From: CBDHCC01 sp965219235
Lineage (GTDB): Bacteria; Pseudomonadota; Alphaproteobacteria; Sphingomonadales; Sphingomonadaceae
Direction of reading: 5' to 3'
DNA length: 64,000 nt
NCBI GenBank assembly: GCA_965219235.1
Contig: OZ244721.1
Span: 1,612,001-1,676,000 of the forward strand
Below are positions 1 to 9,057 of the stretch, one piece after another. The translations under genes were made by a program, and so were the position numbers. Each line of letters starts with the position of its first letter. Within the stretch, counting starts at the first letter, position 1. Under the pieces are notes generated by a model. The model made no database searches. It was not told where the DNA came from and saw only the letters and a list, made by a program, of their open reading frames with translations.

Positions 1-1
1 G

Positions 2-742
2 CTGTTGTTCTGCACCGCGCGCATGGGTTGGCTGAACCGCATGACGCAGTTCAAGGACAAGGCGGGCAAGGACCGCGGGGGCCAGTCCGTCGGCTTCTTC
101 GCCTATCCGGTGCTGCAGGCCGCCGACGTGCTGCTCTACGAGGCGACGCACGTGCCGGTGGGCGAGGACCAGAAGCAGCATCTGGAACTCGCCCGCGACA
201 TCGCCGCCAAGTTCAACGCGGATCGGGGCGTGGAGCTGTTCACGCTGCCCGAACCGCTGATCGGCGCCACGGCGGCGCGCGTCATGTCGCTGCGCGACGG
301 GCGGGCCAAGATGTCGAAGTCCGATCCGTCGGACATGAGCCGCATCAACCTGACCGACTCCGACGACGCCATCGCGCAGAAGATCCGCAAAGCGCGCACG
401 GACCCCGAGCCGCTGCCGTCCGAGCTCGCCGGATTGTCGGAACGGCCCGAGGCGCTGAACCTCGTGACCATCCTGGCCGCCGTCGACGGGCGCGACCCGG
501 CCGCCGTGCTGGCGGAGCACGCCGGCCAGGGCTTCGGCGCGTTCAAGCCGCACCTGGCCGACCGGCTGATCGCGGAGCTGTCGCCGATCCGGGAGCGGAT
601 GATGGCGCTGAAGGACGACCCGGCGGCGATCGACCGGCTGCTGGAGGACGGGTCGGCGCGCGCCCGCGCGCTGGCCGCGCCGATCCTCGCGCGCGCCTAC
701 GACGCGACGGGCCTGCAGCGGGGGAGCCTTTCGGCCGGGTAG
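2..742 (+). CDS. trpS: Tryptophanyl-tRNA synthetase, 3' part
   Basis: This is the C-terminal 246 residues of a class I aminoacyl-tRNA synthetase that charges tRNA-Trp in the cytoplasm. The reading frame is open from base 2, so the N-terminus with its HIGH motif lies outside the window. The class I signature AKMSKSDPSD lies near nt 305-335. Upstream of it are stretches typical of TrpS, such as YPVLQAADVLLY and PVGEDQKQHLELARD. The rest is the helical anticodon-recognition domain. Nothing is unusual apart from the truncation by the window edge. Confidence 0.95.
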   Translation: MLFCTARMGWLNRMTQFKDKAGKDRGGQSVGFFAYPVLQAADVLLYEATHVPVGEDQKQHLELARDIAAKFNADRGVELFTLPEPLIGATAARVMSLRDGRAKMSKSDPSDMSRINLTDSDDAIAQKIRKARTDPEPLPSELAGLSERPEALNLVTILAAVDGRDPAAVLAEHAGQGFGAFKPHLADRLIAELSPIRERMMALKDDPAAIDRLLEDGSARARALAAPILARAYDATGLQRGSLSAG

Positions 743-814
743 GCGTTCAACATCTGTTCACGGCGAATCGAGCATTTTGCGCGGCAGGTCGCCGTCTTTG
801 TTCAGGAGTTTGCC

Positions 815-1495
815 ATGTCTTCCCGCCTCCCCCGCCGACTGCTCGGCTGGACCGCCCCGCTCGCCGTGTTGAGCCTGGGGGCGTGCGCCACCGGCTTCTC
901 GTCCGATGTCACCCGCTTCCAGCAGCTGCCCATCCCGCAGGGCCAGACCTTCGCCGTCGTGCCGCTGACGCCCGAACTGGGGGGGCTGGAATTCCAGTCC
1001 TACGCCGACCTGGTCGGCCGCCAGATGGCGCAGGAGGGCTATCGGCCGGCCTCCGACATCGCCACCGCCGACCTGCTGGTCCGCGTGGGCTATTCGATCG
1101 ACACCGGGCGCGAGCGCGTGCGGTCGAGCGGCTTCGGCGCCGACTACGGCTTCGGCTACTCGCCCTTCTACGGCCGGCGCGGCTCTTTCGGCGGCTATGG
1201 CGGCTTCCGACGCTCCGCCTTCTCGTACGGGTTCTACGATCCGTGGGCGTTCGGTCCGGGCTTCAACGACGTCTACAGCTACACGGTCTACACCACCGAG
1301 CTGGAGATGAAGATCGACGACCAGCGCGCGGCGGGCCGCAACGTGTTCGACGGTCGCGCCGAGGCGCTGTCGCGCACGCGCCGCCTGGACCGCGTGGTGC
1401 CCAACCTGGTCGAGGCGATGTTCACCGGCTTTCCGGGCCGGTCCGGCGAGACCGTGCGGATCACGGTCGATCCGCGCATCACCGACCGCGGCTGA
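815..1495 (+). CDS. DUF4136 family lipoprotein
   Basis: This is a 226-residue predicted lipoprotein. The first 24 residues form a signal peptide with lipobox LGAC, so Cys24 would be lipidated. The body resembles DUF4136, a family of envelope lipoproteins of unknown function, with a ...ADLLVRVGYSID... strand region. A Gly/Tyr/Phe-rich insert spans about residues 108-150. A CAGGAG ribosome binding site lies 6 bases before the ATG. It follows trpS by 72 bp and may be co-transcribed. The family assignment is fairly secure, but the function is unknown. Confidence 0.8.
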   Translation: MSSRLPRRLLGWTAPLAVLSLGACATGFSSDVTRFQQLPIPQGQTFAVVPLTPELGGLEFQSYADLVGRQMAQEGYRPASDIATADLLVRVGYSIDTGRERVRSSGFGADYGFGYSPFYGRRGSFGGYGGFRRSAFSYGFYDPWAFGPGFNDVYSYTVYTTELEMKIDDQRAAGRNVFDGRAEALSRTRRLDRVVPNLVEAMFTGFPGRSGETVRITVDPRITDRG

Positions 1496-1528
1496 TCCCG
1501 CGGCGGTGCCCGGCTGAGCGAACCGGCC

Positions 1529-3007
1529 TCAGCCGAGCACCGCCGCCTCCAGCTCGCGGCTCAGCCGGCGGACGTCGGCGTCCAGCTCGGCGTCCTCCGC
1601 CCGCAACCGCTCCACGGTGCGCACCGCGTGCAGCACGGTCGAGTGGTCCCGTCCGAAGCGGCGTCCGATGTCGGGCAGGGAACGCGGGGTCAGCGACTTG
1701 GCCAGATACATCGCGATCTGGCGCGGCCGGGCCACGGCGCGCGCGCGGCGGGTGGACAGCATCTCCTCGCACCCGAGCCGATAGTGGCTCGCGACCCGCT
1801 CCTGGATCTCCTCCACCGTCACGCGCCGCCGCGCGGTCAGCAACATGTCCGCCAGCACGTCGGCGGCGAACGCCGTGCCGACGTCAGCGCCGTTGAGCTC
1901 GGCATAGGCGAGCAGGCGGTTGAGCGCGCCCTCCAGCTCGCGCACCGATCCCGCGACCCGGTCGGCGAGCAGGTCGAGCACCTCGCCGGGCACGCTCGCG
2001 CGGTCCTCCAGCTTGGCGTCCAGGATGGCGCGGCGCAGCGCGCGGTCGGCGGGCCTGAGGTCGGCCACCAGTCCGCCACCCAGCCGCGAGCGGATGCGGG
2101 GCTCGATTCCGTCGAGCAGGTGCGGCGGCCGGTCGGCGGTCACCACGACCGGCCGGCCGAGCGCGATCAGGCCGTCCAGCGTGTGGAGGAGCTCGGTCTG
2201 GGTCGATCCCTTGCCAGCCATGAACTGCACGTCGTCCAGGACCAGCAGGTCGGCGGCGCGCAGCCGGTCCTTGAAGGCCAGCGTGTCGCCCGCCTTGATC
2301 GCCGCCACGAAGGCGACGGTGAAGCGCTCCGCCGACAGGCACTCGATCCGCGCATCCGGCCGCGAGTCCAGCAACGCGTGGCCGATGGCGTGGGCGAGGT
2401 GGGTCTTGCCCTGACCCGTGGCGGAGTGGACGAACAGCGGGCTGAACCCCGTGCCCGCCCCACCGGCCAGCGCGCGGGCGGCGTTGGCGGCCATGCGGTT
2501 GGCGTCGCCGACCACGAAGCGCTCGAAGGTGTAGCGCGCGTCGAGCGGGCGCCCGGCGGCGTGGGGCGACGGCGCGGCCTCCGGCAGGTCCGGCGCGGCC
2601 TCCGCTTCGGACGGCTCGATCCGCCGCACCGTCGCGCCGACGCGATCGTCGACCACCAACCGCACCGGACCCGCGCCGGGCATCAGCGTGCGGAACGCCA
2701 GCCGGATGCGCTCGCCATGGCGTTCCTCGATCCAGTTGAGGACGAAGGGCGAGGGGACCGCGATCACCGGCTCCCAGTGCGGCTCGGCGCAGCTCACCAG
2801 CCGCGCGCGGCCCAGCCACTGGTCGTAGGAGCGCGCGCCCAGTTCGCGCCGCAGACCGGCGCGGATGCGGCCCCAGCCCTCGGCGACCGCCGCGCCGTCC
2901 AGCTCTCCGGAGTGCGGGCTCGGTGGGAGCGGGCGGGGAGTGTCGGCGGCGGCGGACGGAACGGGGCCGGGCGCGCGCCGGGCGGTCGTGCCGTGCCTGT
3001 CCTCCAT
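1529..3007 (-). CDS. dnaA: Chromosomal replication initiator DnaA
   Basis: DnaA binds DnaA boxes and opens the replication origin in an ATP-dependent way. Residues 35-115 are domain I. Residues 120-155 are a Pro/Ala-rich linker. The AAA+ core has Walker A GQGKTHL near residue 198 and Walker B LLVLDDVQF. The C-terminal DNA-binding domain carries the signature GRDHSTVLHA. At 492 residues it is of normal size. The ATG at 3007 was chosen because domain I begins shortly after it. It lies downstream of rpsT on the same strand, separated by a terminator, so it probably has its own promoter in the 398-bp gap. Confidence 0.96.
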   Translation of the reverse strand: MEDRHGTTARRAPGPVPSAAADTPRPLPPSPHSGELDGAAVAEGWGRIRAGLRRELGARSYDQWLGRARLVSCAEPHWEPVIAVPSPFVLNWIEERHGERIRLAFRTLMPGAGPVRLVVDDRVGATVRRIEPSEAEAAPDLPEAAPSPHAAGRPLDARYTFERFVVGDANRMAANAARALAGGAGTGFSPLFVHSATGQGKTHLAHAIGHALLDSRPDARIECLSAERFTVAFVAAIKAGDTLAFKDRLRAADLLVLDDVQFMAGKGSTQTELLHTLDGLIALGRPVVVTADRPPHLLDGIEPRIRSRLGGGLVADLRPADRALRRAILDAKLEDRASVPGEVLDLLADRVAGSVRELEGALNRLLAYAELNGADVGTAFAADVLADMLLTARRRVTVEEIQERVASHYRLGCEEMLSTRRARAVARPRQIAMYLAKSLTPRSLPDIGRRFGRDHSTVLHAVRTVERLRAEDAELDADVRRLSRELEAAVLG

Positions 3008-3405
3008 CGCACCCCTCCCCTCTGCGTCGCGCCCACGCGCCGTCCGCCCCGCGAACGCGGAGTGGACGAGACCTGGCGGTCGACCTGTCCAGTGCCCGAT
3101 CGCGGCGGTGAGTCGCCGCGGCGGAAGGATCGTTCTAGGGACCGCGCGGACGCGGGATCAAGCGAGGCGGTGCAAATAAACTGCAATAAATGGGCTTGAC
3201 GCGCTTTTGCGCCCGCGCCGCCGAAAATCGGCCGACATCCGCCGTTCCGTTCGCCGGGGCGAGGGCCGGCGACGGCTCGAATCGCGGACTCGCCGTGTGG
3301 TGCGCAGCAGCATTTCCGGTTCGCTCCCAGGCGTCGGAGTCCGACACCAAAACGCCCCCGCCCAGCCGGGCGGAGGCGTGGTGAAGGCGCCGGGTTTCGC
3401 GGGCG
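3008..3405. other. rpsT-dnaA intergenic region
   Basis: This 398-bp gap holds the rpsT terminator at its right end and presumably the dnaA promoter. An AT-rich patch at about 3170-3190 is the only low-GC stretch. No clear TTATNCACA DnaA boxes are visible, so there is no sign that this is the replication origin. No coding sequence is supported here. Confidence 0.5.
3349..3378 (-). terminator. Rho-independent terminator of rpsT
   Basis: Read on the minus strand, a GC-rich hairpin (CGCCTCCGCCC, loop GGCT, then a complementary arm) is followed by TTTT. It lies about 27 bp past the rpsT stop codon and separates rpsT from dnaA. Confidence 0.8.
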
Positions 3406-3669
3406 TCAGCCGAGCGCGGCGACTCGCTTCGACAGGCGGCTCATCTTGCGCGCGGCGGTGTTCTTGTTGACCACGCCCTTGGCGACTCCGCGCGCCAGCT
3501 CCGGCTGCATCGCCTGCAGCGCGGCCTTCGCCTCGGTCGAGTCGCCACCCGCCAGCGCGGTCTCGACGCGCTTGACGTAGGTCCGGATGCGGCTGACGCG
3601 CGCGGTGTTCACCTCGGTGCGCGCGGTGTTGCGACGGATGCGCTTCTTGGCTTGCGGCGTGTTCGCCAT
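3406..3669 (-). CDS. rpsT: 30S ribosomal protein S20
   Basis: This 87-residue basic protein binds 16S rRNA in the small subunit. The start MANTPQAKKRIRRN is typical of S20, as are the helical body and the conserved GVVNKNTAARKMSRL segment near the C-terminus. Its length is normal for the family. A strong terminator follows. The pairing with dnaA on the same strand is common in alphaproteobacteria. Confidence 0.97.
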   Translation of the reverse strand: MANTPQAKKRIRRNTARTEVNTARVSRIRTYVKRVETALAGGDSTEAKAALQAMQPELARGVAKGVVNKNTAARKMSRLSKRVAALG

Positions 3670-3777
3670 TCGGTGTCGTCCCCAGGTCGTGCGAGAAGGG
3701 CGCGGGGGAAGGCCCTCACGCGGCAGGCACGCCGGGTAACCGCCGCCACCCGGCTGGTCAAGGGCGCGGCGGCGCCC

Positions 3778-4590
3778 TCAACGCTGGCAGGCGGGGCACC
3801 AGAAGGTCGAGCGGCCGGCCTCCGCGCGGCGGCGGATGGCGGTGCCGCAGGCGCACGGCGCCCCCTCCCGGCCATAGACCCGCCAGTCCTTGGCGAAATA
3901 GCCCAGCTCCCCGTCGGGCCGGGCGAAGTCGCGCAGGCTCGATCCGCCGGCGGCGATCGACTCGAGCAGCACCGCCTTGATCGCGTCCGCCAGCCGGTCG
4001 AGCCGGGGGCGTCCGATCCGTCCCGCCGCGCGCGCGGGCGAGATGCCCGCGCGGTGCAGCGCCTCGACGACGTAGATGTTGCCCAGTCCCGCCACGCGCC
4101 GCTGGTCGAGCAGCGCGGCCTTCACGGGCGTCCGCCGTCGGGCGAAGGCGTGGGCGAGCGTCGCGCCGTCGAAAGCGTCGTCCAACGGCTCCGGTCCCAG
4201 GGCGGCGATCGGTCCCCATCCGTCCAGCGCCGCCGTGGGCACCAGGTCCAGGCTGCCGAAGCGCCGGGGATCGTTCAGCGCCAGCACGCGCCCCGCCTCC
4301 ACGCGCACCACGACGTGATCGTGCGCGCCGAGCGAGTCCGGGTCGATCCGCCAGCGCCCGCTCATCCCCAGGTGGAAGACCAGCGTGTCGCCGCGGTCGG
4401 TGTCGATCAGCCCGTACTTGGCGCGGCGCCGCAGCCCCGTCACCCTGGCGCCCGTCAGCCGCTGGCGCAGGTCCACGGGCAGCGGGCGGCGCAGGTCGGG
4501 CCGCCGCGCCTCCACGCCCGCGATGCGGCGGTCGAGCAGCACGGGTCCGAGCCCCCGCACGGTGGTTTCGACTTCGGGCAGCTCCGGCAT
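3778..4590 (-). CDS. mutM: Formamidopyrimidine-DNA glycosylase
   Basis: This base-excision repair enzyme removes 8-oxoguanine and formamidopyrimidines from DNA. The 270-residue protein starts with MPELPEVE, in which Pro2 (the N-terminal nucleophile after Met removal) and Glu3 are catalytic. The start at 4590 is fixed by this motif, although the frame stays open upstream. The central segment VAGLGNIYVVEALHRAGI and the C-terminal zinc finger (CACGTAI...CPAC) are complete. It is divergent from ubiE with a 66-bp gap. Confidence 0.96.
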   Translation of the reverse strand: MPELPEVETTVRGLGPVLLDRRIAGVEARRPDLRRPLPVDLRQRLTGARVTGLRRRAKYGLIDTDRGDTLVFHLGMSGRWRIDPDSLGAHDHVVVRVEAGRVLALNDPRRFGSLDLVPTAALDGWGPIAALGPEPLDDAFDGATLAHAFARRRTPVKAALLDQRRVAGLGNIYVVEALHRAGISPARAAGRIGRPRLDRLADAIKAVLLESIAAGGSSLRDFARPDGELGYFAKDWRVYGREGAPCACGTAIRRRAEAGRSTFWCPACQR

Positions 4591-4656
4591 GCGGGCGCAT
4601 ATGCGGGCGCGCATTCCCCTTTGCCAGCCCTCCACCCGCCAGCTAGGGCACGGCGT

Positions 4657-5388
4657 ATGGCGGACACTGTGAGTTTCGGCTTCGAAGAGGTGCCGCGCGA
4701 CGAGAAGACGCGGCGCGTGGGCGACGTGTTCGCGGGCGTGGCCGACCGCTACGACCTGATGAACGACCTGATGTCGGGCGGGCTGCATCGCGGGTGGAAG
4801 GACCGCTTCGTGCGACGCGTGCGCCCCCGCGCCGGCGAGCGGCTGCTCGACATGGCGGGCGGCACCGGCGACGTCGCCTTCCGGCTGGCGCGGTCGGGAG
4901 CCGAGGTGGTGGCCGCCGACATCAACCCCGCCATGCTGCGCGTCGGCATGGACCGCGCCGCGGCGCGCGGCGTGACGGACATCACCTGGCGCGAGGAGAA
5001 CGCGGAGGCGCTCTCCTTCGCCGACCGCCGCTTCGACGGCTACACCATCGCGTTCGGCATCCGCAACGTCACCGACATCTCCGCCGCGCTGGCGGAGGCG
5101 CACCGGGTGCTGCGCCATGGCGGCCGCTTCTACTGCCTCGAGTTCTCGACCGTGGAATGGCCGGGGCTGAAGCAGGCCTACGACGCCTATTCGCTGGCCG
5201 TGCTGCCGAAGATCGGGCGGGTGGTCGCGGGCGACGAGGCCGCCTATCGCTATCTCGCGGAATCCATCCGCCGCTTTCCGCCGATGGCCGGGTTCCGGGG
5301 CCTGATCGAGGCGGCGGGCTTCGCCAACACGCGCGTCGAGCCGATCGGCGGCGGGCTGGTGGCGATCCACTCCGGCTGGAAGGTGTGA
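4657..5388 (+). CDS. ubiE: Ubiquinone biosynthesis C-methyltransferase UbiE
   Basis: This SAM-dependent methyltransferase acts on the demethylated quinone ring in ubiquinone synthesis. The 243-residue protein has the SAM-binding motif LLDMAGGTGDVAF near residue 68, the NDLMSGGLHRGWK signature near the N-terminus and the conserved FGIRNVTD. ATG 4657 was chosen because family similarity begins immediately after it. It is followed after 7 bp by ubiB, which fits an operon for quinone synthesis. Confidence 0.95.
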   Translation: MADTVSFGFEEVPRDEKTRRVGDVFAGVADRYDLMNDLMSGGLHRGWKDRFVRRVRPRAGERLLDMAGGTGDVAFRLARSGAEVVAADINPAMLRVGMDRAAARGVTDITWREENAEALSFADRRFDGYTIAFGIRNVTDISAALAEAHRVLRHGGRFYCLEFSTVEWPGLKQAYDAYSLAVLPKIGRVVAGDEAAYRYLAESIRRFPPMAGFRGLIEAAGFANTRVEPIGGGLVAIHSGWKV

Positions 5389-5395
5389 GCCGCCG

Positions 5396-6934
5396 GTGAC
5401 CACCGCCGTCACGCACATCGGCCGGCTGCTGGTCTGGGGCCGCACGCTGGCGCGGCACGGCGCGCTTCGCGGCATCGAGCGCGATCCGCTGACGCCGGTC
5501 GGGGTGCGGCGACTGATCCGGCTGGCCCGGCTGGGCGCGCGCGCGCCCCGGCACCCGCGCTATGCGGAGGCGTTCCGCGCCGTCGGTCCCGCCGCGATCA
5601 AGCTCGGCCAGACGCTCGCGACCCGCCCCGATCTGGTCGGTCCGGAGGCGACGGCCGAGCTGCTGACCCTCCAGGACGCGCTGCCGCCCGTCCCGTTCGC
5701 CCGCATCGCGCCGGCGATCGAGGCGGGACTGGGCAAGCCGCTCGGCTCGCTGTTCGCGTCGATCGACGAGGCGCCGGTGGGCTCGGCCTCCATCGCGCAG
5801 GTCCACCGCGCGGTGACGACCGACGGGCGCGACGTGGCGGTCAAGGTGCTGCGCCCCGGCGTGGACCGCCAGTTCCTGTCCGACATCGGGACCTACGAAT
5901 GGGCGGCCGCCCACCTGGAGGCGATGGGCGGCGAGCTGGAGCGGCTGCGCCCGCAGCTGGTGGTCGCCAACCTGAAGCGCTGGACGCTGCGCGAGCTGGA
6001 CCTGAGGCGCGAGGCGGCGTCGGCCTCCGAACTCGCGGACGGGATGCGGGCGGTCCCCGACTACCGCGTGCCCGGCATCGACTGGGACCGCACCGCACGC
6101 ACCGTGCTGACGATGGAGTGGATCGAGGGCACGAAGGTCTCGCGCCGCGACGAGCTCCTCGCGGCCGGCCACGACCTGCCCCGGCTGGCGCGCACCGTCG
6201 TGACCGCCTTCCTGCGCCAGGCGATCGCCGACGGCTTCTTCCACGCCGACCTGCATCAGGGCAATCTGTTCGTCACGCCCGACGGCCGCCTGGCGGCGAT
6301 CGACTTCGGCATCATGGGCCGGATCGACCGGCGGGCGCGGCGCTGGCTGGCGGAGATCCTCTACGGCCTGATCGTGGGCGACTACGCGCGCGTGGCCGAG
6401 ATCCATTTCGAGGCGGGCTACGTGCCGCCCCACCATTCTGTCGCTGAGTTCGCGACCGCGCTGCGCGCGGTCGGCGAGCCGATGCGGGGCAAGGCGGTCA
6501 AGGACATCTCCGTCGGGCTGATGCTCGACGGACTGTTCGCCGTCACCCGCGACTTCGACATGCCGACCCAGCCGCACCTGCTCCTCCTCCAGAAGACGAT
6601 GGTGATGGTCGAGGGCGTCGCCACCGGCCTCGACCCCGACATCAACATGTGGGAGGTCGCCGAGCCGTTCGTGCGCGAATGGCTGAGGACCGAGCTGGGG
6701 CCGGAGACGAAGCTCGCCGACGCGCTGGTCGAGGGCGCGCGCACGCTGGCGCTGGTGCCCGAACTGGTGCGCCGGCTGGAGCGCTACCTGCCGCCGGAGG
6801 GCGCCGCCCCGCCCGCCCCGCCGATGGTGCCCGTCAAGCTGGTCAACGAGGCGTTCCGGCCGGCGGTGGGCTACGGGGTGGTGGCCATCGTCGCGGCGGC
6901 GGCGGGCGCCGGGTTGATGGCGCTGCTGGGGTGA
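5396..6934 (+). CDS. ubiB: UbiB, ABC1/ADCK-like atypical kinase
   Basis: UbiB is a membrane-associated atypical kinase/ATPase required for ubiquinone synthesis. The 512-residue protein has the family KxGQ region (AAIKLGQTLATRPD near residue 65) and a DFG-like AIDFGIMGRID in the catalytic core. A C-terminal hydrophobic Ala/Val-rich segment (about residues 490-510) anchors it. The start is GTG, 7 bp after ubiE. The next genes in the same direction are two foreign-looking methyltransferases rather than coaBC directly. Confidence 0.94.
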   Translation: MTTAVTHIGRLLVWGRTLARHGALRGIERDPLTPVGVRRLIRLARLGARAPRHPRYAEAFRAVGPAAIKLGQTLATRPDLVGPEATAELLTLQDALPPVPFARIAPAIEAGLGKPLGSLFASIDEAPVGSASIAQVHRAVTTDGRDVAVKVLRPGVDRQFLSDIGTYEWAAAHLEAMGGELERLRPQLVVANLKRWTLRELDLRREAASASELADGMRAVPDYRVPGIDWDRTARTVLTMEWIEGTKVSRRDELLAAGHDLPRLARTVVTAFLRQAIADGFFHADLHQGNLFVTPDGRLAAIDFGIMGRIDRRARRWLAEILYGLIVGDYARVAEIHFEAGYVPPHHSVAEFATALRAVGEPMRGKAVKDISVGLMLDGLFAVTRDFDMPTQPHLLLLQKTMVMVEGVATGLDPDINMWEVAEPFVREWLRTELGPETKLADALVEGARTLALVPELVRRLERYLPPEGAAPPAPPMVPVKLVNEAFRPAVGYGVVAIVAAAAGAGLMALLG

Positions 6935-7197
6935 GGGCGCGCGCGGGTCGACATCCGCACCGATCGATCGGACTCGGGATCGCGAGCGCACGGACGTCTT
7001 GGCGCCTTGGACGCTCACCGGCGCTGTGATAGTGCCGGATGAGCCGATGACGGATTCGAGACGACACCCTGGTGAGATGGAACGGCGGGCGTGGCGGCTT
7101 TCCGGGCGATGGCACGTTGCCGATCGCCTGCCCGTCCCGGCCAAGGGCGGGCGCGCCAAAGCCGCCGACTTGATGTACTGATTGGAAGGAGTGTTTC

Positions 7198-8034
7198 GTG
7201 GTGTCGAGCAGATTGGATCAGAAGACCATATTTCAGCAGGGCATGGCTGGGGACCTCAAGTCATGGCTCCAGGTCAACCTGGACGCGGTGGGGACGCCCG
7301 AGGGCCGTGACGGGTTGGCCGCCTTTCCACCGAAAGAGCTGATGGAAGTGACGACCGGCCTGACCGAGCCGCTGCATTTCGCGCAGCACGGCGTTCATTT
7401 CGTGGAGCAGCTCGAAAAGGCGAGCCCCGTTCCCTTATCCAAATTTAAATCTGTACTTGACTTTGGTTCCGAGGTGGGCCGCGTAGCCCGTTTGTTCAAA
7501 GGATACAATGGCAGCTACACCGGTGTCGATATTCATAATAGAAACGTGCTATGGATTCGCGAAAATTTGCCTCACGTGTCAATGCACTTGCGCACCGTCC
7601 GCGAGTCCTTGCCCTTTAAAGATGGTGAATTCGATTGTGTCATAAGCATCTCCGTTTTCACCAACATTACGGAGTATGATCACCGATTCTACATTCGTGA
7701 GCTAAATCGAGTTACCCAGCCAGGTGCCGTGCTGCTGCTCAGCATCTACGGCGATCGCGCACTGGAACGGGGACTGAGCGAGGAAAATGCCTTCGACATT
7801 TTGGATTGCTCGCGGGAGCAGCTGGAAGACGTTCAAAAAGTCTTTTCCGATGGTCCGCAATATTGCTACATTCCAAAAATTAGCGAATCAAGTTTGGATT
7901 ACTACGAGTATGGTAAGACCTTTATAAACGAAGCTTATATTAGAGAAAAGTGGTCCGATCATTTCAAGGTTCTTAAGATTGTAAAAGGTTCACTGCACGA
8001 TTTTCAAGATGTTGTGGTTTTGCAACGAACGTGA
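7198..8034 (+). CDS. Class I SAM-dependent methyltransferase, unknown substrate
   Basis: This 278-residue protein has a Rossmann methyltransferase core: motif I is LDFGSEVGRVARLF near residue 88, an acidic VDIH follows in motif II, and FDCVISISVFTNI forms the motif IV/V region. The start is GTG, with GGAAGGAG about 8 bases upstream. The first quarter of the gene is GC-rich. From about 7440 onward the base composition and codon use become clearly AT-richer than the neighbours, which suggests acquired DNA. It resembles methyltransferases of surface-glycan clusters, but the substrate cannot be assigned. The next gene encodes a protein of similar architecture. Confidence 0.75.
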   Translation: MVSSRLDQKTIFQQGMAGDLKSWLQVNLDAVGTPEGRDGLAAFPPKELMEVTTGLTEPLHFAQHGVHFVEQLEKASPVPLSKFKSVLDFGSEVGRVARLFKGYNGSYTGVDIHNRNVLWIRENLPHVSMHLRTVRESLPFKDGEFDCVISISVFTNITEYDHRFYIRELNRVTQPGAVLLLSIYGDRALERGLSEENAFDILDCSREQLEDVQKVFSDGPQYCYIPKISESSLDYYEYGKTFINEAYIREKWSDHFKVLKIVKGSLHDFQDVVVLQRT

Positions 8035-8113
8035 TCGAGCACTGACATTCATTTACAAACAGCCAGTTGCGTAATTTGCTAAGAATCACTTTTCATTCTA
8101 GGAAAGAATAAGT

Positions 8114-8998
8114 ATGGCTACTCTCGAAGATAAAATAGCACGTTTGAGCGCCTACGCAAATCCATTCGCGGCTTCTGAGCCCCTGGCTCCTTCGGTAGCT
8201 TACCCCTCTGATTTCGTTGGCAAGGACCCCTCTGCGATGGGTCTTTTGTTCAGTGCAAGAGGCTTGCAATTGTCGATAGATGAAACCTATCAAGCTCTCG
8301 AGCGAGATAGCGCTCCTATTCCGGCTTCACAGAACAGAGAAGGCTATGGCAATCACGATTATCACTATTGGATATCCGGCTATGCCGAGTATCTAAAACT
8401 AGCGGAGATCGCAGATCGCCATGGCGTCTCTCATGGGTCGGTTTTCGATTTTGGTGGTTCGACGGGTCGGGTTTTTCGAAACTTCTATTATCAAGGCGGC
8501 TGGGACGTTTGGTCGAATGACTTCAAGCAAAGTTCTGTAGAGTGGAATCTGCAGAACTTTCCGTCTAAGATCAAGGTGTTTCAGGGGCTCTATCAGCCGG
8601 CTCTACCCGTCGACGACAAGACATTCGATCTTGTGATAGCGATGTCGGTCTTCACCCACATCGACGAAACGGAGACAAATTGGCTTTTGGAGTTGCGCAG
8701 GGTTTTGAGGCCCAATGGCTTGGCGCTGATCACGATCCACAATGAAGCGACATGGAACAATATGGACGAAGCTTTGCACAAAGTTTTGGAGACCTACAGC
8801 CCCGAGCTCGCACGGCAACGTGAGATGCCTTCTGGCAAACACGTGTCGAACTTTCGCCTTGATGATCCCTATCGCTGCAACACATTTCACAGTGATGATT
8901 ACATTGAACGCCAGTGGGGGCGTTACTTCGAAGTTGTTGAAATACTTCCGCGCGCTTCGGATTCGCAAGCTATCGTCGTCTTGAGGCGGCCAGCCTGA
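8114..8998 (+). CDS. Class I SAM-dependent methyltransferase, second copy
   Basis: This 294-residue methyltransferase has motif I FDFGGSTGRVFRNF near residue 113, then FDLVIAMSVFTHIDE and a following LRRVLRPNGLALIT. The layout matches the preceding gene (a similar SVFT[NH]I strand and a C-terminal tail ending in VVLxR), so the two may be distant paralogues. GAAAGAATAAGT precedes the ATG. Like its neighbour it is AT-rich compared with ubiB and coaBC. It probably entered together with the first copy. Its role is unknown; glycan or lipid modification is a guess. Confidence 0.75.
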   Translation: MATLEDKIARLSAYANPFAASEPLAPSVAYPSDFVGKDPSAMGLLFSARGLQLSIDETYQALERDSAPIPASQNREGYGNHDYHYWISGYAEYLKLAEIADRHGVSHGSVFDFGGSTGRVFRNFYYQGGWDVWSNDFKQSSVEWNLQNFPSKIKVFQGLYQPALPVDDKTFDLVIAMSVFTHIDETETNWLLELRRVLRPNGLALITIHNEATWNNMDEALHKVLETYSPELARQREMPSGKHVSNFRLDDPYRCNTFHSDDYIERQWGRYFEVVEILPRASDSQAIVVLRRPA

Positions 8999-9057
8999 GA
9001 TTTCGCCGGCCGGGGATTTCGAAGGTGGAAGTTCCCAGCTACGATGAAGGTGTTCAA

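Noticed and set aside
3008..3405. Replication origin next to dnaA
   Set aside because: No cluster of DnaA boxes and only a short AT-rich patch. The gap is explained by the rpsT terminator and a dnaA promoter.
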